Shown here in pieces: positions 9,093 through 17,769 of a stretch of 64,000 nucleotides of DNA (its first letter is position 1; each line of letters opens with the position of its first letter). The position numbers and the translations under genes were made by a program. Source of the DNA: Paenibacillus brevis (GTDB taxonomy: Bacteria; Bacillota; Bacilli; Paenibacillales; Paenibacillaceae); the NCBI RefSeq assembly GCF_018919145.1, contig NZ_JAHLQJ010000003.1, positions 186,001-250,000 on the forward strand. Direction: 5' to 3'. The notes under the pieces were generated by a model. The model made no database searches, had not been told where the DNA came from, and was given only the letters and a program-made list of their open reading frames with translations.

Positions 9093-10889
9093 ATGTTCAG
9101 AGCGACAGACGATCAGGAATACTATGAATTGCTTAGTCCTACGCTGCTTCCCAAGGCTTCGGGTTTTCTGTGGAATGAAACGATGATGATTCATATGAAT
9201 TGCCGCGGGTATGCGGTAGCCCAGTACATGCAGCCGGAGCCGGCAAAATATTCGCATGCTCCCAATCTGGAGGCCAAGACGTTCATGCAGCCGGAGCAGC
9301 CCTACTATGCTCATCATCCGGGCCGATTTGTCTTTCTGAAGGACGAAGAAAATGGAAGCGTATTCTCGGCTCCTTACGAGCCGGTTCGAGTTCAAGCCGA
9401 TAGCTACACCTTTGCAGTAGGGGCGAACCGAATTGTCTGGAAGGTGGAACATCAAGGAATTGCAATTGAGATGAGCTTAAGCCTGCCGAAGGAAGAGGCT
9501 ATGGAGTTATGGCGGGTTAAGATAAAGAATGTCTCTGACCGGGAACGGAAGCTAAGCCTATATCCTTATTTTACAGTCGGCTATATGTCATGGATGAACC
9601 AGTCGGCAGTATATCATGAGGAATTGCAGTCCATTGTCTGTTCATCCATTACCCCTTATCAAAAATATCAGGATTACGATAAAATCAAGCACTTTCGCGA
9701 CAAAACATTTCTAATGGGAGATCAGGCGCCATTCTCATGGGAGGCCAATCAGGAGGGATTCGAAGGCGAGGGCGGCATTACGATGCCGTCTGCTTTAGGA
9801 CAAGCAGAGCTTGCCAAAGGAGAAGCCAGATACGAGATGCCTGCGGCCGTGTTCCAATACCGCGCTGCCTTGGCGCCCGGCGAAGAACGGGAATATCGCT
9901 TCCTGTTCGGCCCTGCCCGGCATGAACAGGAAATTGCAGCCATTCGTGAGCATTATTTTAACCGGAAGCTTGGTGGAAACGAAGATGGCTTTACATTAGC
10001 GGAGCAGGAATATGAGGAGTACCTTCGGGAGGGGCGAGGCTGTTTGACGATCAACACGCCTGACAAGGATCTGGATCATTTCGTCAACCGCTGGCTGCCC
10101 CGGCAAATTTATTACCATGGACAGACAAATCGTCTGACGACGGACCCGCAAACCCGAAATTATCTGCAGGATCATATGGGGATGAGCTATATTAAGCCTC
10201 CAACAGCACGGGAGGCATTTCTGACAGCCCTTAGGCAACAGAAAGCAAGCGGAGCAATGCCTGACGGAATCGTATTGCATCCCGAAGCAGAACTGAAATA
10301 TATCAACCAGGTGCCGCATACCGATCATTGCGTGTGGCTGCCGATATGTCTAAGCACATATTTGGATGAAACAGGAGATTACTTGATTTTGGAGGAAGAG
10401 ATTCCTTACGCCGACAGTGATGAAGCCGCTCCGGTATATGAGCATATTGACCGGGCCATGGGCTGGCTTATGAATGACCGGGACGAACGGGGGATGAATT
10501 ACATCAATCAAGGGGATTGGTGTGATCCGATGAATATGGTCGGTTACAAGGGTAAGGGCGTATCCGGATGGCTGACGATTGCGACGGCCTACGGTTTCCG
10601 GGTATGGGCGGATATTTGCGAACAGAGCGGGTTTGCCCGAAAGGCAGACGAATACCGGGCAGCGGCCCAAGCGACCAACGATATCGTCAACCGTTATTTA
10701 TGGGACGGGGAATGGTACGCCCGGGGCATTACGGATGACAACGTCAAATTTGGCATCAGCCGCGATGCATCAGCGACCGGGACAGAAGTGCGCGTGGGCG
10801 GCGTGTTGCTGCCTGATGGCGTACTGCGGAACGTACAACCGAACCGGGAATATGAGGTGCGGGTCGTGCTTGCTGGTTCAAGCGGTTAG
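9093..10889 (+). CDS. GH94-like glycoside phosphorylase, apparently internally deleted
   Basis: About 598 aa. The N-terminal half is the beta-sandwich of GH94/'glycosyltransferase 36' proteins (FEGEGGITMPSAL region near 220), followed by the first part of an alpha-barrel with QGDWCDPMNMVG (around 470), the position of the general acid Asp in this clan. Family members are usually 750-800 aa or more. Here ITDDNVKFGISRD is followed directly by VGGVLLPDGVLRN...YEVRVVL, which resembles the extreme C-terminus of full-length relatives, so about 200 residues of the barrel, including the phosphate-binding part, seem to be missing in frame. Activity is doubtful. The ATG at 9093 is 7 nt from AAAAGAGG; the ATG at 9087 is too close. 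The nearby GH16 enzyme suggests beta-glucan oligosaccharides as the ancestral substrate. Confidence 0.75.
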   Translation: MFRATDDQEYYELLSPTLLPKASGFLWNETMMIHMNCRGYAVAQYMQPEPAKYSHAPNLEAKTFMQPEQPYYAHHPGRFVFLKDEENGSVFSAPYEPVRVQADSYTFAVGANRIVWKVEHQGIAIEMSLSLPKEEAMELWRVKIKNVSDRERKLSLYPYFTVGYMSWMNQSAVYHEELQSIVCSSITPYQKYQDYDKIKHFRDKTFLMGDQAPFSWEANQEGFEGEGGITMPSALGQAELAKGEARYEMPAAVFQYRAALAPGEEREYRFLFGPARHEQEIAAIREHYFNRKLGGNEDGFTLAEQEYEEYLREGRGCLTINTPDKDLDHFVNRWLPRQIYYHGQTNRLTTDPQTRNYLQDHMGMSYIKPPTAREAFLTALRQQKASGAMPDGIVLHPEAELKYINQVPHTDHCVWLPICLSTYLDETGDYLILEEEIPYADSDEAAPVYEHIDRAMGWLMNDRDERGMNYINQGDWCDPMNMVGYKGKGVSGWLTIATAYGFRVWADICEQSGFARKADEYRAAAQATNDIVNRYLWDGEWYARGITDDNVKFGISRDASATGTEVRVGGVLLPDGVLRNVQPNREYEVRVVLAGSSG

Positions 10890-10953
10890 GCGTTCACTTT
10901 TTTTCCTGTCTGGGCATATGCTGAGTTAGCAAACCAAGAAGGGAAGAAGCGAC

Positions 10954-11847
10954 GTGTATGATATTCCGCAAACCTATGCCTACCCCAACGGCAGGTATGT
11001 AAATCCATCTATTTATTCATCGCATGAAGGGCTGGCCTACCAAGCAGGCAATCAAGCCGTGGTCGCAGCCATTCTATCCGGAATCCAAAGAGAGGCCTCC
11101 GATCTGGAATTCTATAGCCGTCTTGCAGACACAGCGCCAACACAGCAGCAACGGAGCAGCATTCTGCAAGTGCTGGAACGAAAAAGGCCTCGACTGCAGC
11201 AATTTTCCAATCTTTATGCTGCAATGACCGGCAATTCTCCTGCTTGCCGATTTGCTCCAACCGCATTTTCCAGTTATCCGGAAGGTTTACGAATAGCCTA
11301 TCAAGCAGGCCTGGAGGAATATGAAGAATACAGGAGACACAGCCGCTTGGCAGGGCCTCCTGTATTGCAGCAGATGTTTATGGATGCCTTCAGAGGCGCC
11401 TACGAAAATATCGCGCAATTCGATGAGTTAAATCGGAACCAATCCAGGGATGCCGGGCCCAATCCATTTGTCGTGAATATAGAAAAGGTCACCGAGCAGA
11501 ACGACACTTACCGTACAGCAATATGGACAGGGAAACATCTTCAAGTGACCGTGATGAGCATCGGTGTCGGCGACGATATAGGACTAGAAGTACATCCCTC
11601 GACGGATCAATTTATTCGGATCGAAGAAGGCCAAGGGCTTGTGCAAATGGGAGACAGCCAAGACCGCCTGGATTTTGAAGCGAGAGTTCATGAGGATTAT
11701 GCCGTGATGGTTCCCGCTGGAAAATGGCATAATATCACCAATACAGGCAATAAGCCGCTCAAAGTTTATTCGATTTATGCGCCGCCGCATCATCCGCATG
11801 GTACAGTTCATCTTACAAAAGCCGCTGCAATAGCCGCTGAAGGATAG
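10954..11847 (+). CDS. Ferritin-like/cupin two-domain protein
   Basis: 297 aa, function not recognised. Residues about 28-165 are helical with spaced Glu/His (IQREASDLEFYSRLA, LEEYEEYRRHSRLAG), like the ferritin-like proteins found in spore formers. Residues about 180-285 form a cupin barrel: GLEVHPSTDQFIRIEEGQG and VPAGKWHNITNTG provide His, Gln/Glu and His ligands typical of a metal-binding or sugar-binding cupin. The GTG start is preceded by AGAAGGGAAG. It follows the GH94-like gene by 64 bp and is separated from the next gene by a weak hairpin. A soluble cytoplasmic or spore-associated role is possible; nothing here proves it. Confidence 0.75.
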   Translation: MYDIPQTYAYPNGRYVNPSIYSSHEGLAYQAGNQAVVAAILSGIQREASDLEFYSRLADTAPTQQQRSSILQVLERKRPRLQQFSNLYAAMTGNSPACRFAPTAFSSYPEGLRIAYQAGLEEYEEYRRHSRLAGPPVLQQMFMDAFRGAYENIAQFDELNRNQSRDAGPNPFVVNIEKVTEQNDTYRTAIWTGKHLQVTVMSIGVGDDIGLEVHPSTDQFIRIEEGQGLVQMGDSQDRLDFEARVHEDYAVMVPAGKWHNITNTGNKPLKVYSIYAPPHHPHGTVHLTKAAAIAAEG

Positions 11848-11867
11848 CAGCCAGCGAATAGTTGCCC

Positions 11868-11903
11868 GAAATAGCCGCTTCTTCACAGAAGGGGCTATTT
11901 GTC
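11868..11903 (+). terminator. Possible weak intrinsic terminator
   Basis: AAATAGCC(C) pairs with GGGCTATTT around a CTTCTTCACAGAA loop, 21 bp after the cupin gene stop. The U-tract is poor (TTTGTCAT), so termination is likely partial. Confidence 0.5.
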
Positions 11904-11975
11904 ATAAACTACACTTATCTATCAAAGGTCTGGGGATACTACTCCTTAATAGGCCTATTAGAAAGGGACGTTGAA

Positions 11976-13160
11976 ATGACCAAGCAGCTCTACTATGATT
12001 CGGCTTATTTGCAGGAATGGCAGACCACGATCCGCGAGGTAGCGGAAAGAGCGGAAGGCGTTTATCTTCTATTAGAAGAAACGGCGTTTTATCCGGAGGG
12101 AGGCGGGCAGCTCTGGGATAAAGGAACCATCGGCGGGATGAACGTACTTGAAGTGGTGATGGAAGAGGAGAAAATCCTGCATAAAGTGGACAGGCTATCC
12201 TCGGCAGAGCTGGAGATGACCGTCATATGCCGGCTGGATTGGTCCAGAAGATTTGATCATATGCAGCAGCATAGCGGACAGCATCTGCTGTCGGCGGTAT
12301 GTCTTCAAGCTCTGGAAGCTCCAACGTTAAGCTTTCATCTAGGAGAAGAATATGCCACGATTGACATTAGGCTTGACGAGCCTTCCTGGGAACGGATGGA
12401 GATGCTTGAACGGGAAATCAACCGGCATATTTACTTGAATCATGCCATTTCAAGCTATTTCGTCACGGCGGAGGAAGCCGCGGAACTGCCTTTGGTTAAA
12501 GCGCCGAAGGTGACCAGCGGGATACGGATCGTGGAGATGAAGGATGTGGAGCATAATGCCTGCGGCGGAACTCACGTCTCTTCTACGGGCGAAATCGGTA
12601 TGATCAAGCTGCTGAAGGCGGAGCGGCAAAAGGGCAACATCCGGATTTATTTCCTATGCGGTTATAGGGCGCTCAGAGAGTTTAACGAGGTTCAACGGAC
12701 ATTGAATGCGCTGGCGCTAAAATTCAATACGGGCAAAGCCGATGTTTTAAACCGCATTGAAAAGTGGGAACTGGAGTATAAGCAGCTGCAACATGACCTC
12801 AGTACTCAGAAAGAGATCAACGACGGGTATTTGCTGCGGGAGCTTCTGTCCGATTCTACTGGCGGAGTAGTGGCTTATGTGTTTGAGGACAGGAGCCTGA
12901 AGGATTTGCAGCAACTTGCCGTGAAACTGGCCGCAGAGACCGCACTTCCCGTCTTGTTAATGGCAGCAGGGGAGAATAAGGTGGTGCTGGCACAGGAAGC
13001 AAGCGGGGGCTTCTCTTGCGGAGCGTTCTTCAAAGACAACCTAAGCGCCTACAACGGCAAGGGCGGCGGCAATGAAAAAATGGCTCAGGCGGGCTTTGGC
13101 AGTCGGGAGGAAGCTTCCGCTTTTTATGAATATGCGAAGCAGGTCTTGTCCGATCGCTGA
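11976..13160 (+). CDS. Alanyl-tRNA editing protein, AlaX-L type
   Basis: 394 aa, predicted to hydrolyse mischarged Ser- or Gly-tRNA(Ala). It matches the free-standing relatives of the alanyl-tRNA synthetase editing half: N-terminal OB-like domain with ETAFYPEGGGQLWDKG, then the zinc-site motifs HSGQHLLSAV and CGGTHVSSTGEIG, a coiled region (about 240-275) and a C-terminal DHHA1-like end (GGGNEKMAQAGFGS). The frame is open from 11862, but the first 38 codons would overlap the terminator of the previous gene; the ATG at 11976 has GAAAGGGA 7 nt upstream and is used. The response regulator follows after 18 bp, so some co-transcription is possible. Confidence 0.88.
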   Translation: MTKQLYYDSAYLQEWQTTIREVAERAEGVYLLLEETAFYPEGGGQLWDKGTIGGMNVLEVVMEEEKILHKVDRLSSAELEMTVICRLDWSRRFDHMQQHSGQHLLSAVCLQALEAPTLSFHLGEEYATIDIRLDEPSWERMEMLEREINRHIYLNHAISSYFVTAEEAAELPLVKAPKVTSGIRIVEMKDVEHNACGGTHVSSTGEIGMIKLLKAERQKGNIRIYFLCGYRALREFNEVQRTLNALALKFNTGKADVLNRIEKWELEYKQLQHDLSTQKEINDGYLLRELLSDSTGGVVAYVFEDRSLKDLQQLAVKLAAETALPVLLMAAGENKVVLAQEASGGFSCGAFFKDNLSAYNGKGGGNEKMAQAGFGSREEASAFYEYAKQVLSDR

Positions 13161-13178
13161 TAACGAGGAGAAAAGCCA

Positions 13179-13859
13179 ATGAACAAATTGCTCATTATAG
13201 AAGACCATGAGGATGTCAATCGAATGCTGGCGGAGGCGTTGAGCAACGCGGGCTATTCCGTGCAATCCGCTTATACGGGGATTGATGGCATCCGTGAACT
13301 GAAGCAGCATGTCTATGATGCGGTGCTGCTGGATATTATGCTCCCTTACAAGAACGGTGATGAAATTCTTCGGGATCTGCGGGAGTTCTCGGAAGCGCCC
13401 GTCATGATTATATCGGCCAAGGATGGGGTGGATACGAAGATCGACTTGCTTCGTCTGGGAGCCGATGACTATATGACAAAGCCGTTTAACCTGGACGAAG
13501 TCGTGGCACGGGTGGAGAGCCTGCTTCGCCGGGCACGGAAATTTGCGGAAGGCGGCGCCGTATTCCGATATAAGGATTTGACGCTCGACGAGGGTCTGAA
13601 GCAAGTCTACATTCAGGGAAGAGGGATCGATCTGACGGCCAAGGAATATGCGATTCTGGAACGGTTGCTAAAGCACCGGGGCAAGGTGTTCACGAAAGCC
13701 AACCTGTATGAATCCATTTGGGAAGCGGACGATCCCGGTGATGAAAATGCCGTCAAGACGCATATCAGCAATCTGCGGAACAAGCTGAGGAAGGGCAACC
13801 GGGAGCAGGAATACATAGAAACAGTCTGGGGGCTCGGCTACCGTTTGTATAAGGAATAA
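13179..13859 (+). CDS. OmpR/PhoB-family response regulator
   Basis: 226 aa. Receiver domain (1-118) with the acidic pair EDHED, phospho-acceptor Asp52 in LLDIMLPYKNG and MTKPFN; C-terminal winged helix (about 130-225) with KTHISNLRNKLR and the ETVWGLGYRLY wing. It begins 18 bp after the AlaX gene with GAGGAGAAAAG as ribosome site. It heads a regulator, ABC ATPase, permease, kinase series (13179-16628), an arrangement known from antimicrobial-peptide or envelope-stress detoxification modules. Its cognate kinase is probably the one at 15675. Confidence 0.93.
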   Translation: MNKLLIIEDHEDVNRMLAEALSNAGYSVQSAYTGIDGIRELKQHVYDAVLLDIMLPYKNGDEILRDLREFSEAPVMIISAKDGVDTKIDLLRLGADDYMTKPFNLDEVVARVESLLRRARKFAEGGAVFRYKDLTLDEGLKQVYIQGRGIDLTAKEYAILERLLKHRGKVFTKANLYESIWEADDPGDENAVKTHISNLRNKLRKGNREQEYIETVWGLGYRLYKE

Positions 13860-13884
13860 ATCCGGGCCCCGTGCAAAGACAGTC

Positions 13885-13907
13885 AACTTAACCTTTTCTA
13901 AACCTTT
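13885..13907 (+). promoter_or_regulatory. Candidate binding site for the OmpR-type regulator
   Basis: Two direct copies of AACCTTT start at 13890 and 13901, exactly 11 bp apart, in the 87-bp gap between the regulator gene and the ABC transporter genes. Direct repeats with one-turn spacing are the usual layout for OmpR-family tandem dimers. Inference only. Confidence 0.45.
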
Positions 13908-13946
13908 GGGAGATAGTCTGGGAATAGAAAGGACAGGTGGTCAAAC

Positions 13947-14870
13947 ATGAATCAAGCTGTGTTGAAGACATCGCAATTAACGAAGATCTACCAGGGAGTC
14001 ACGGTGCTGCACAATGTATCCGTCACGCTGGAGGCGGGGAAAATATATGGACTAATTGGTCAGAATGGAGCCGGAAAGACAACGCTGATGCGCCTGATCT
14101 CCGGGCTTGCTTTTCCCAGCGGAGGATCGTTGGAGCTGTTCGGCCGGCAAGGCGAACAAGCCCTGCAGGCAGAGCGGAAAAGGGTGGGTTGCATGATCGA
14201 ATATCCCGGAATTGTCGGGCATATGTCCGCCCGGGAGAACCTCCGCTTGCATCGGCTGATGAAGGGGATTCCCAATCCGGAGATCGAAGAGGAATTACTG
14301 AGGCTAGTCGGGCTTGCGGATACGGATAAAAAGAAGGCGAAAAATTTCTCGCTCGGCATGAAGCAGCGTCTGGGGATCGCCATAGCATTGATCGGAAACC
14401 CGGAGTTGCTAATTCTCGACGAGCCAATCAACGGACTCGACCCGCTCGGCGTGGTGGAGATCCGCAACCTGTTGAAGCAGTTGAGCGAAGAGCGCATGAT
14501 TACAATCCTGATCTCCAGTCACAATCTGCCGGAGCTGTATCAGACGGCTACTGACTATTTGTTCATTCATCAAGGCCAACTGCGAGAGGCGCTGACACTT
14601 GCGCAATTGGATGAGCGCTGCAGGCAGCATATCCGCATTGAGTGCGATCAGCCCGACAAACTCGTATCCCTGTTGGAATCGGAGCTAGGCACCCAAAATG
14701 TCCAGGTGCTGCCCGATAAGACGATAAAGCTATATGACTATTATGACGACCGTGAGCAAGTATCCCGTCTAATGTTCGATCACGGCATTCGGGTCATGGC
14801 TTTATCGAATGAAGGAGATACGCTGGAGGATTACTATATCTCGCTGATTGGGGGGGGGAAACATGATTAA
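13947..14870 (+). CDS. ABC transporter ATPase, peptide-resistance type
   Basis: 307 aa. Walker A GQNGAGKTT (about residue 40), Q-loop region EYPGIVGHMS, signature FSLGMKQRLGIA, Walker B LLILDEPINGLDP and H-loop SSHN are all intact. Overall form is that of BcrA/NatA/lantibiotic-immunity ATPases that pair with ABC-2 permeases. It overlaps the permease by 8 bp. Its last codons lie in a run of nine G (14850-14858), which also serves as the permease ribosome site; loss of one G would fuse this frame to the permease frame. Confidence 0.92.
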   Translation: MNQAVLKTSQLTKIYQGVTVLHNVSVTLEAGKIYGLIGQNGAGKTTLMRLISGLAFPSGGSLELFGRQGEQALQAERKRVGCMIEYPGIVGHMSARENLRLHRLMKGIPNPEIEEELLRLVGLADTDKKKAKNFSLGMKQRLGIAIALIGNPELLILDEPINGLDPLGVVEIRNLLKQLSEERMITILISSHNLPELYQTATDYLFIHQGQLREALTLAQLDERCRQHIRIECDQPDKLVSLLESELGTQNVQVLPDKTIKLYDYYDDREQVSRLMFDHGIRVMALSNEGDTLEDYYISLIGGGKHD

Positions 14871-15654
14871 TCTGCTATTTGCGGATGCCTATAAATTGTG
14901 GAAATCAACAGCGATCCGAGTTCTCATTGCGATTACGGCGGTTAGCGCGGGGCTTGTGACCTGGTTCGCTTATCAAATTCCGGGAGGCAATCTGGATGCG
15001 GGGTTGTCCGGAATCGCCTTCATGTTCTCGGACATGAACGTGATCAGCATTCTGGGAGCCGTACTGGCGACGATTATGATCTGCGGCGATTTCGACAATA
15101 AAATGATTCAGCATGCCATTTCCGGCGGTACAGGCAGAGGAGCAATCATCGCGGGCAAGGCTGCCATTCTTGCCATAGCCGTAATCGTTCTCCTGTTACC
15201 TTATGGGCTTATTATAGGAACAGCGATCGGCTCGGGAACAGATTTCAGTCTGGGAACAGCCTCGATCGGCTTTGTCAACTTGCTGACTTCCGGATCAGAG
15301 TTAAGCCTGGCGGCGATATGGAAGCTGGCTGCGGTCATGCTGATCATGATGCTTGTGTATGCCGCACAGATCAGCATTTGCCTTCCTTTGGCGCTGCTGC
15401 TCCGCAAGCCGGTGCTTGTTATCGCAATCTATTATGGTTTTAGCATCCTGACGGGTCAACTGCTCTCGATCAGTAAGCAGTATGCCTGGTTCGACCGCCT
15501 CTTCGGGCTGACCCCTTATGGGGGAACGCATATCTTCCTGAGTCTGGATTCCGGGGCCGGAGATATGATGAAGGCAGTCGTGGTCAGCCTGGCGTTCTTT
15601 GCGGCCATGATAGCTCTGACTTATGTCATGTTCAGAAAGGCCGAAATAAAATAA
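14863..15654 (+). CDS. ABC-2 type permease
   Basis: 263 aa with about six hydrophobic segments (near 18-36, 62-80, 105-128, 155-180, 190-208, 236-255) and no ATPase motifs, so it is the membrane partner of the preceding ATPase. The ATG at 14863 is chosen over the earlier TTG at 14848 because it directly follows the G-rich ribosome site and gives the usual N-terminus for the family (MINLLFADAYKLWKS). The 8-bp overlap implies translational coupling. The substrate is unknown; the neighbours suggest export or removal of an antimicrobial. Confidence 0.87.
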   Translation: MINLLFADAYKLWKSTAIRVLIAITAVSAGLVTWFAYQIPGGNLDAGLSGIAFMFSDMNVISILGAVLATIMICGDFDNKMIQHAISGGTGRGAIIAGKAAILAIAVIVLLLPYGLIIGTAIGSGTDFSLGTASIGFVNLLTSGSELSLAAIWKLAAVMLIMMLVYAAQISICLPLALLLRKPVLVIAIYYGFSILTGQLLSISKQYAWFDRLFGLTPYGGTHIFLSLDSGAGDMMKAVVVSLAFFAAMIALTYVMFRKAEIK

Positions 15655-15674
15655 GCAAAGGTGTTGAAGCTCCA

Positions 15675-16628
15675 TTGGAACCGCTTGAATTGGTGATCAT
15701 CCTGTTATCGGCCGGGTTGCTCGGATGCGCGCTTTATCTTATCTTGCTGCAGCGGGAGCTGCGCCGCTTGAACCGCCAGCTCAAGCGAAGGCTGGAGGAA
15801 GCCTCAAGGCAGCCTCTTAGCCTGGAGCTCCTGAATCCGGAGCTGAATCAGCTTGCAAGCCATATCAATCAATGCCTGAAGGCGGAGGAATCCCTCCGCC
15901 TGGAGGCTGTTCGGGAGGAGAAGCGCTTCAAGGAGTTAATCTCCCACTTGTCCCATGATTTAAGGACGCCGCTTACAGCCATCAAAGGCTATTTACAGCT
16001 TATGGCGAGGGAAGAGCTCACAATGGCCCAGACGGACAAGCTGACGGTCGTGCAAAAGCATGCGGATATTCTGGGGGAGAGGGCGGAGCAATTTTTTGAA
16101 TATGCAGTACTGGCCTCCGCCGAGCAGGAGCCTAATATGGCCCATGTTAGTCTGAACCGCTTAGTTGCCGAATGCCTTGCCGCCGCCGTTCCCGATTTCG
16201 AACAGCGTCAAATGGAAGTGGCACTGGAAGAAACGGAGCAGCTATTCATCTGGGCGGATGCGGAATTAACGGCTAGATTGCTTCAAAATCTTATTCGAAA
16301 TGCAATCACTCATGCAGCGGGAGATCTGCAGATCCGTATAGAGGCAGAGCATGGGAAGGCGGCTATTGTCTTCCGCAATCCGGTTGCGGCTGGCATCCGG
16401 ATCGACCCGGAACGGTTGTTCGAACGGTTCTATACGACCGATCAGGCCCGAACGGGAAAGGGGGCCGGCCTAGGTCTTCATATCGTCAAACTGCTTGCAG
16501 AACAAATGGGCGGACACGTAGGAGCGGCGATGCAGGATAGGGAGCTTGAGATCCGGGTGTATCTTCCGCTCTCCGGGGTATATCTCGCTGTTCAGGCCAG
16601 AGGATCGGGTTTTAATTGCAGGAGATAA
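15675..16628 (+). CDS. Sensor histidine kinase of the ABC module
   Basis: 317 aa with a single N-terminal membrane segment (about 5-23) and almost no extracellular loop, followed by HisKA (HLSHDLRTPL, His94) and HATPase_c (NLIRNAITHA, GKGAGLGLHIVKLLAE). Kinases lacking an external sensor often sense through an associated ABC transporter, which fits the position right after the permease (20 bp gap). The start is TTG; AAAGG lies about 13 nt upstream, so the start is less certain. No clear terminator follows. Confidence 0.88.
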   Translation: MEPLELVIILLSAGLLGCALYLILLQRELRRLNRQLKRRLEEASRQPLSLELLNPELNQLASHINQCLKAEESLRLEAVREEKRFKELISHLSHDLRTPLTAIKGYLQLMAREELTMAQTDKLTVVQKHADILGERAEQFFEYAVLASAEQEPNMAHVSLNRLVAECLAAAVPDFEQRQMEVALEETEQLFIWADAELTARLLQNLIRNAITHAAGDLQIRIEAEHGKAAIVFRNPVAAGIRIDPERLFERFYTTDQARTGKGAGLGLHIVKLLAEQMGGHVGAAMQDRELEIRVYLPLSGVYLAVQARGSGFNCRR

Positions 16629-16736
16629 TTGACTACCGATTGGGAGGCTGCTAAAGAACACCCTTTCTGCAAGAGAGACCGGAAAGGTATATAATGGATT
16701 AGGAATGCAAATCAACTTGCTGAAGGAGGAAATTCA

Positions 16737-17675
16737 ATGGAGTATAGAAAATTAGGCCGGACTGGCCTGAAGGTCAGCGAAATCAGCCTGGGAAGTTGGC
16801 TTACATACGGCGGGTATGTGGAGAAAGAAAATGCTGTCCGTTCCATCGAAACCGCCTATGATCTCGGAATTAACTTTTTTGATACCGCCAATGTTTATGA
16901 AAAAGGCGCAGCAGAGGAGCTTGTAGGAGAGGCCTTGAAGGCTTATCCTAGAGAATCGTATGTGCTGGCTACGAAAGCCTTCTGGCCAATGGGCGATGGA
17001 CCGAATGACCGGGGCTTATCCCGCAAGCATGTCATCGAGCAAGTTCACGCCAGTCTGAAGCGTCTGGGTCATGATTATGTTGATATATTCTATTGTCACC
17101 GCCATGATCCCGAGACCCCTCTGGATGAAACGCTCCGCACGATCGATGATCTGGTCCGTCAGGGCAAGGTGCTCTATGTAGGGGTCAGCGAATGGCAAGC
17201 CTCCCAGATCGCAGAGGCACTTACGGTTGCGGATCGTTATTTGCTCGACCGAATCGTTGTTAACCAGCCGGTCTACAACATGTTCCAGCGCTACATCGAA
17301 CAGGAAGTGATGCCGCTCAGCGAGCGCCACGGAATTGGCCAGGTCGTATTCTCGCCGCTGGCGCAAGGCCTGCTGACAGGCAAGTACACTTCCGCCACCG
17401 ACCTACCGGCAGACAGCCGGGCTGCGAAGCTGGATGGGATGCGAAAAGGAATCACGGAAGAGAAGCTTGCTAAGGTTCGGGAGCTTGAGAAGATTGCGGC
17501 TGAACTGGGCTTGTCCGTTGGCAACCTTGCACTAGCCTGGATTTTGCGCAAGCCGGTCGTGGCAAGCGCTCTGGTTGGCGCAAGCCGGCCTGAACAGGTA
17601 ATCGAGAATGCGAAGGCATCAGGTGTGAAATTAAGCGAAGATGTATTGTCGCGGATTGAAGAAATATTGAAATAA
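16737..17675 (+). CDS. Aldo/keto reductase (KCAB/Tas-like)
   Basis: 312 aa, an NADPH-dependent carbonyl reductase of the (beta/alpha)8 AKR family. Asp and Tyr of the catalytic set are in FFDTANVYEKG (about 45-55), Lys in LATKAFW (about 80) and His in YCHRHD (about 121); the cofactor-binding end SALVGASRPEQV is near 275. Its own promoter is likely: TATAAT at 16690-16695, and AAGGAGG precedes the ATG. A strong terminator follows, so it is a single-gene unit. Substrate unknown. Confidence 0.9.
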   Translation: MEYRKLGRTGLKVSEISLGSWLTYGGYVEKENAVRSIETAYDLGINFFDTANVYEKGAAEELVGEALKAYPRESYVLATKAFWPMGDGPNDRGLSRKHVIEQVHASLKRLGHDYVDIFYCHRHDPETPLDETLRTIDDLVRQGKVLYVGVSEWQASQIAEALTVADRYLLDRIVVNQPVYNMFQRYIEQEVMPLSERHGIGQVVFSPLAQGLLTGKYTSATDLPADSRAAKLDGMRKGITEEKLAKVRELEKIAAELGLSVGNLALAWILRKPVVASALVGASRPEQVIENAKASGVKLSEDVLSRIEEILK

Positions 17676-17680
17676 GTGTG

Positions 17681-17716
17681 GAGAGGAGCCCTTGAATTTT
17701 GAGGGCTCCTCTATTC
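17681..17716 (+). terminator. Intrinsic terminator of the aldo/keto reductase gene
   Basis: GAGGAGCCCT (17683-17692) pairs perfectly with AGGGCTCCTC (17702-17711) around a TGAATTTTG loop, followed by TATTCTA. Confidence 0.88.
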
Positions 17717-17769
17717 TAGTGGACTGATGGTGGTGGGATATCTTTCGATTGCTCGAAAATAAGTAGTGC

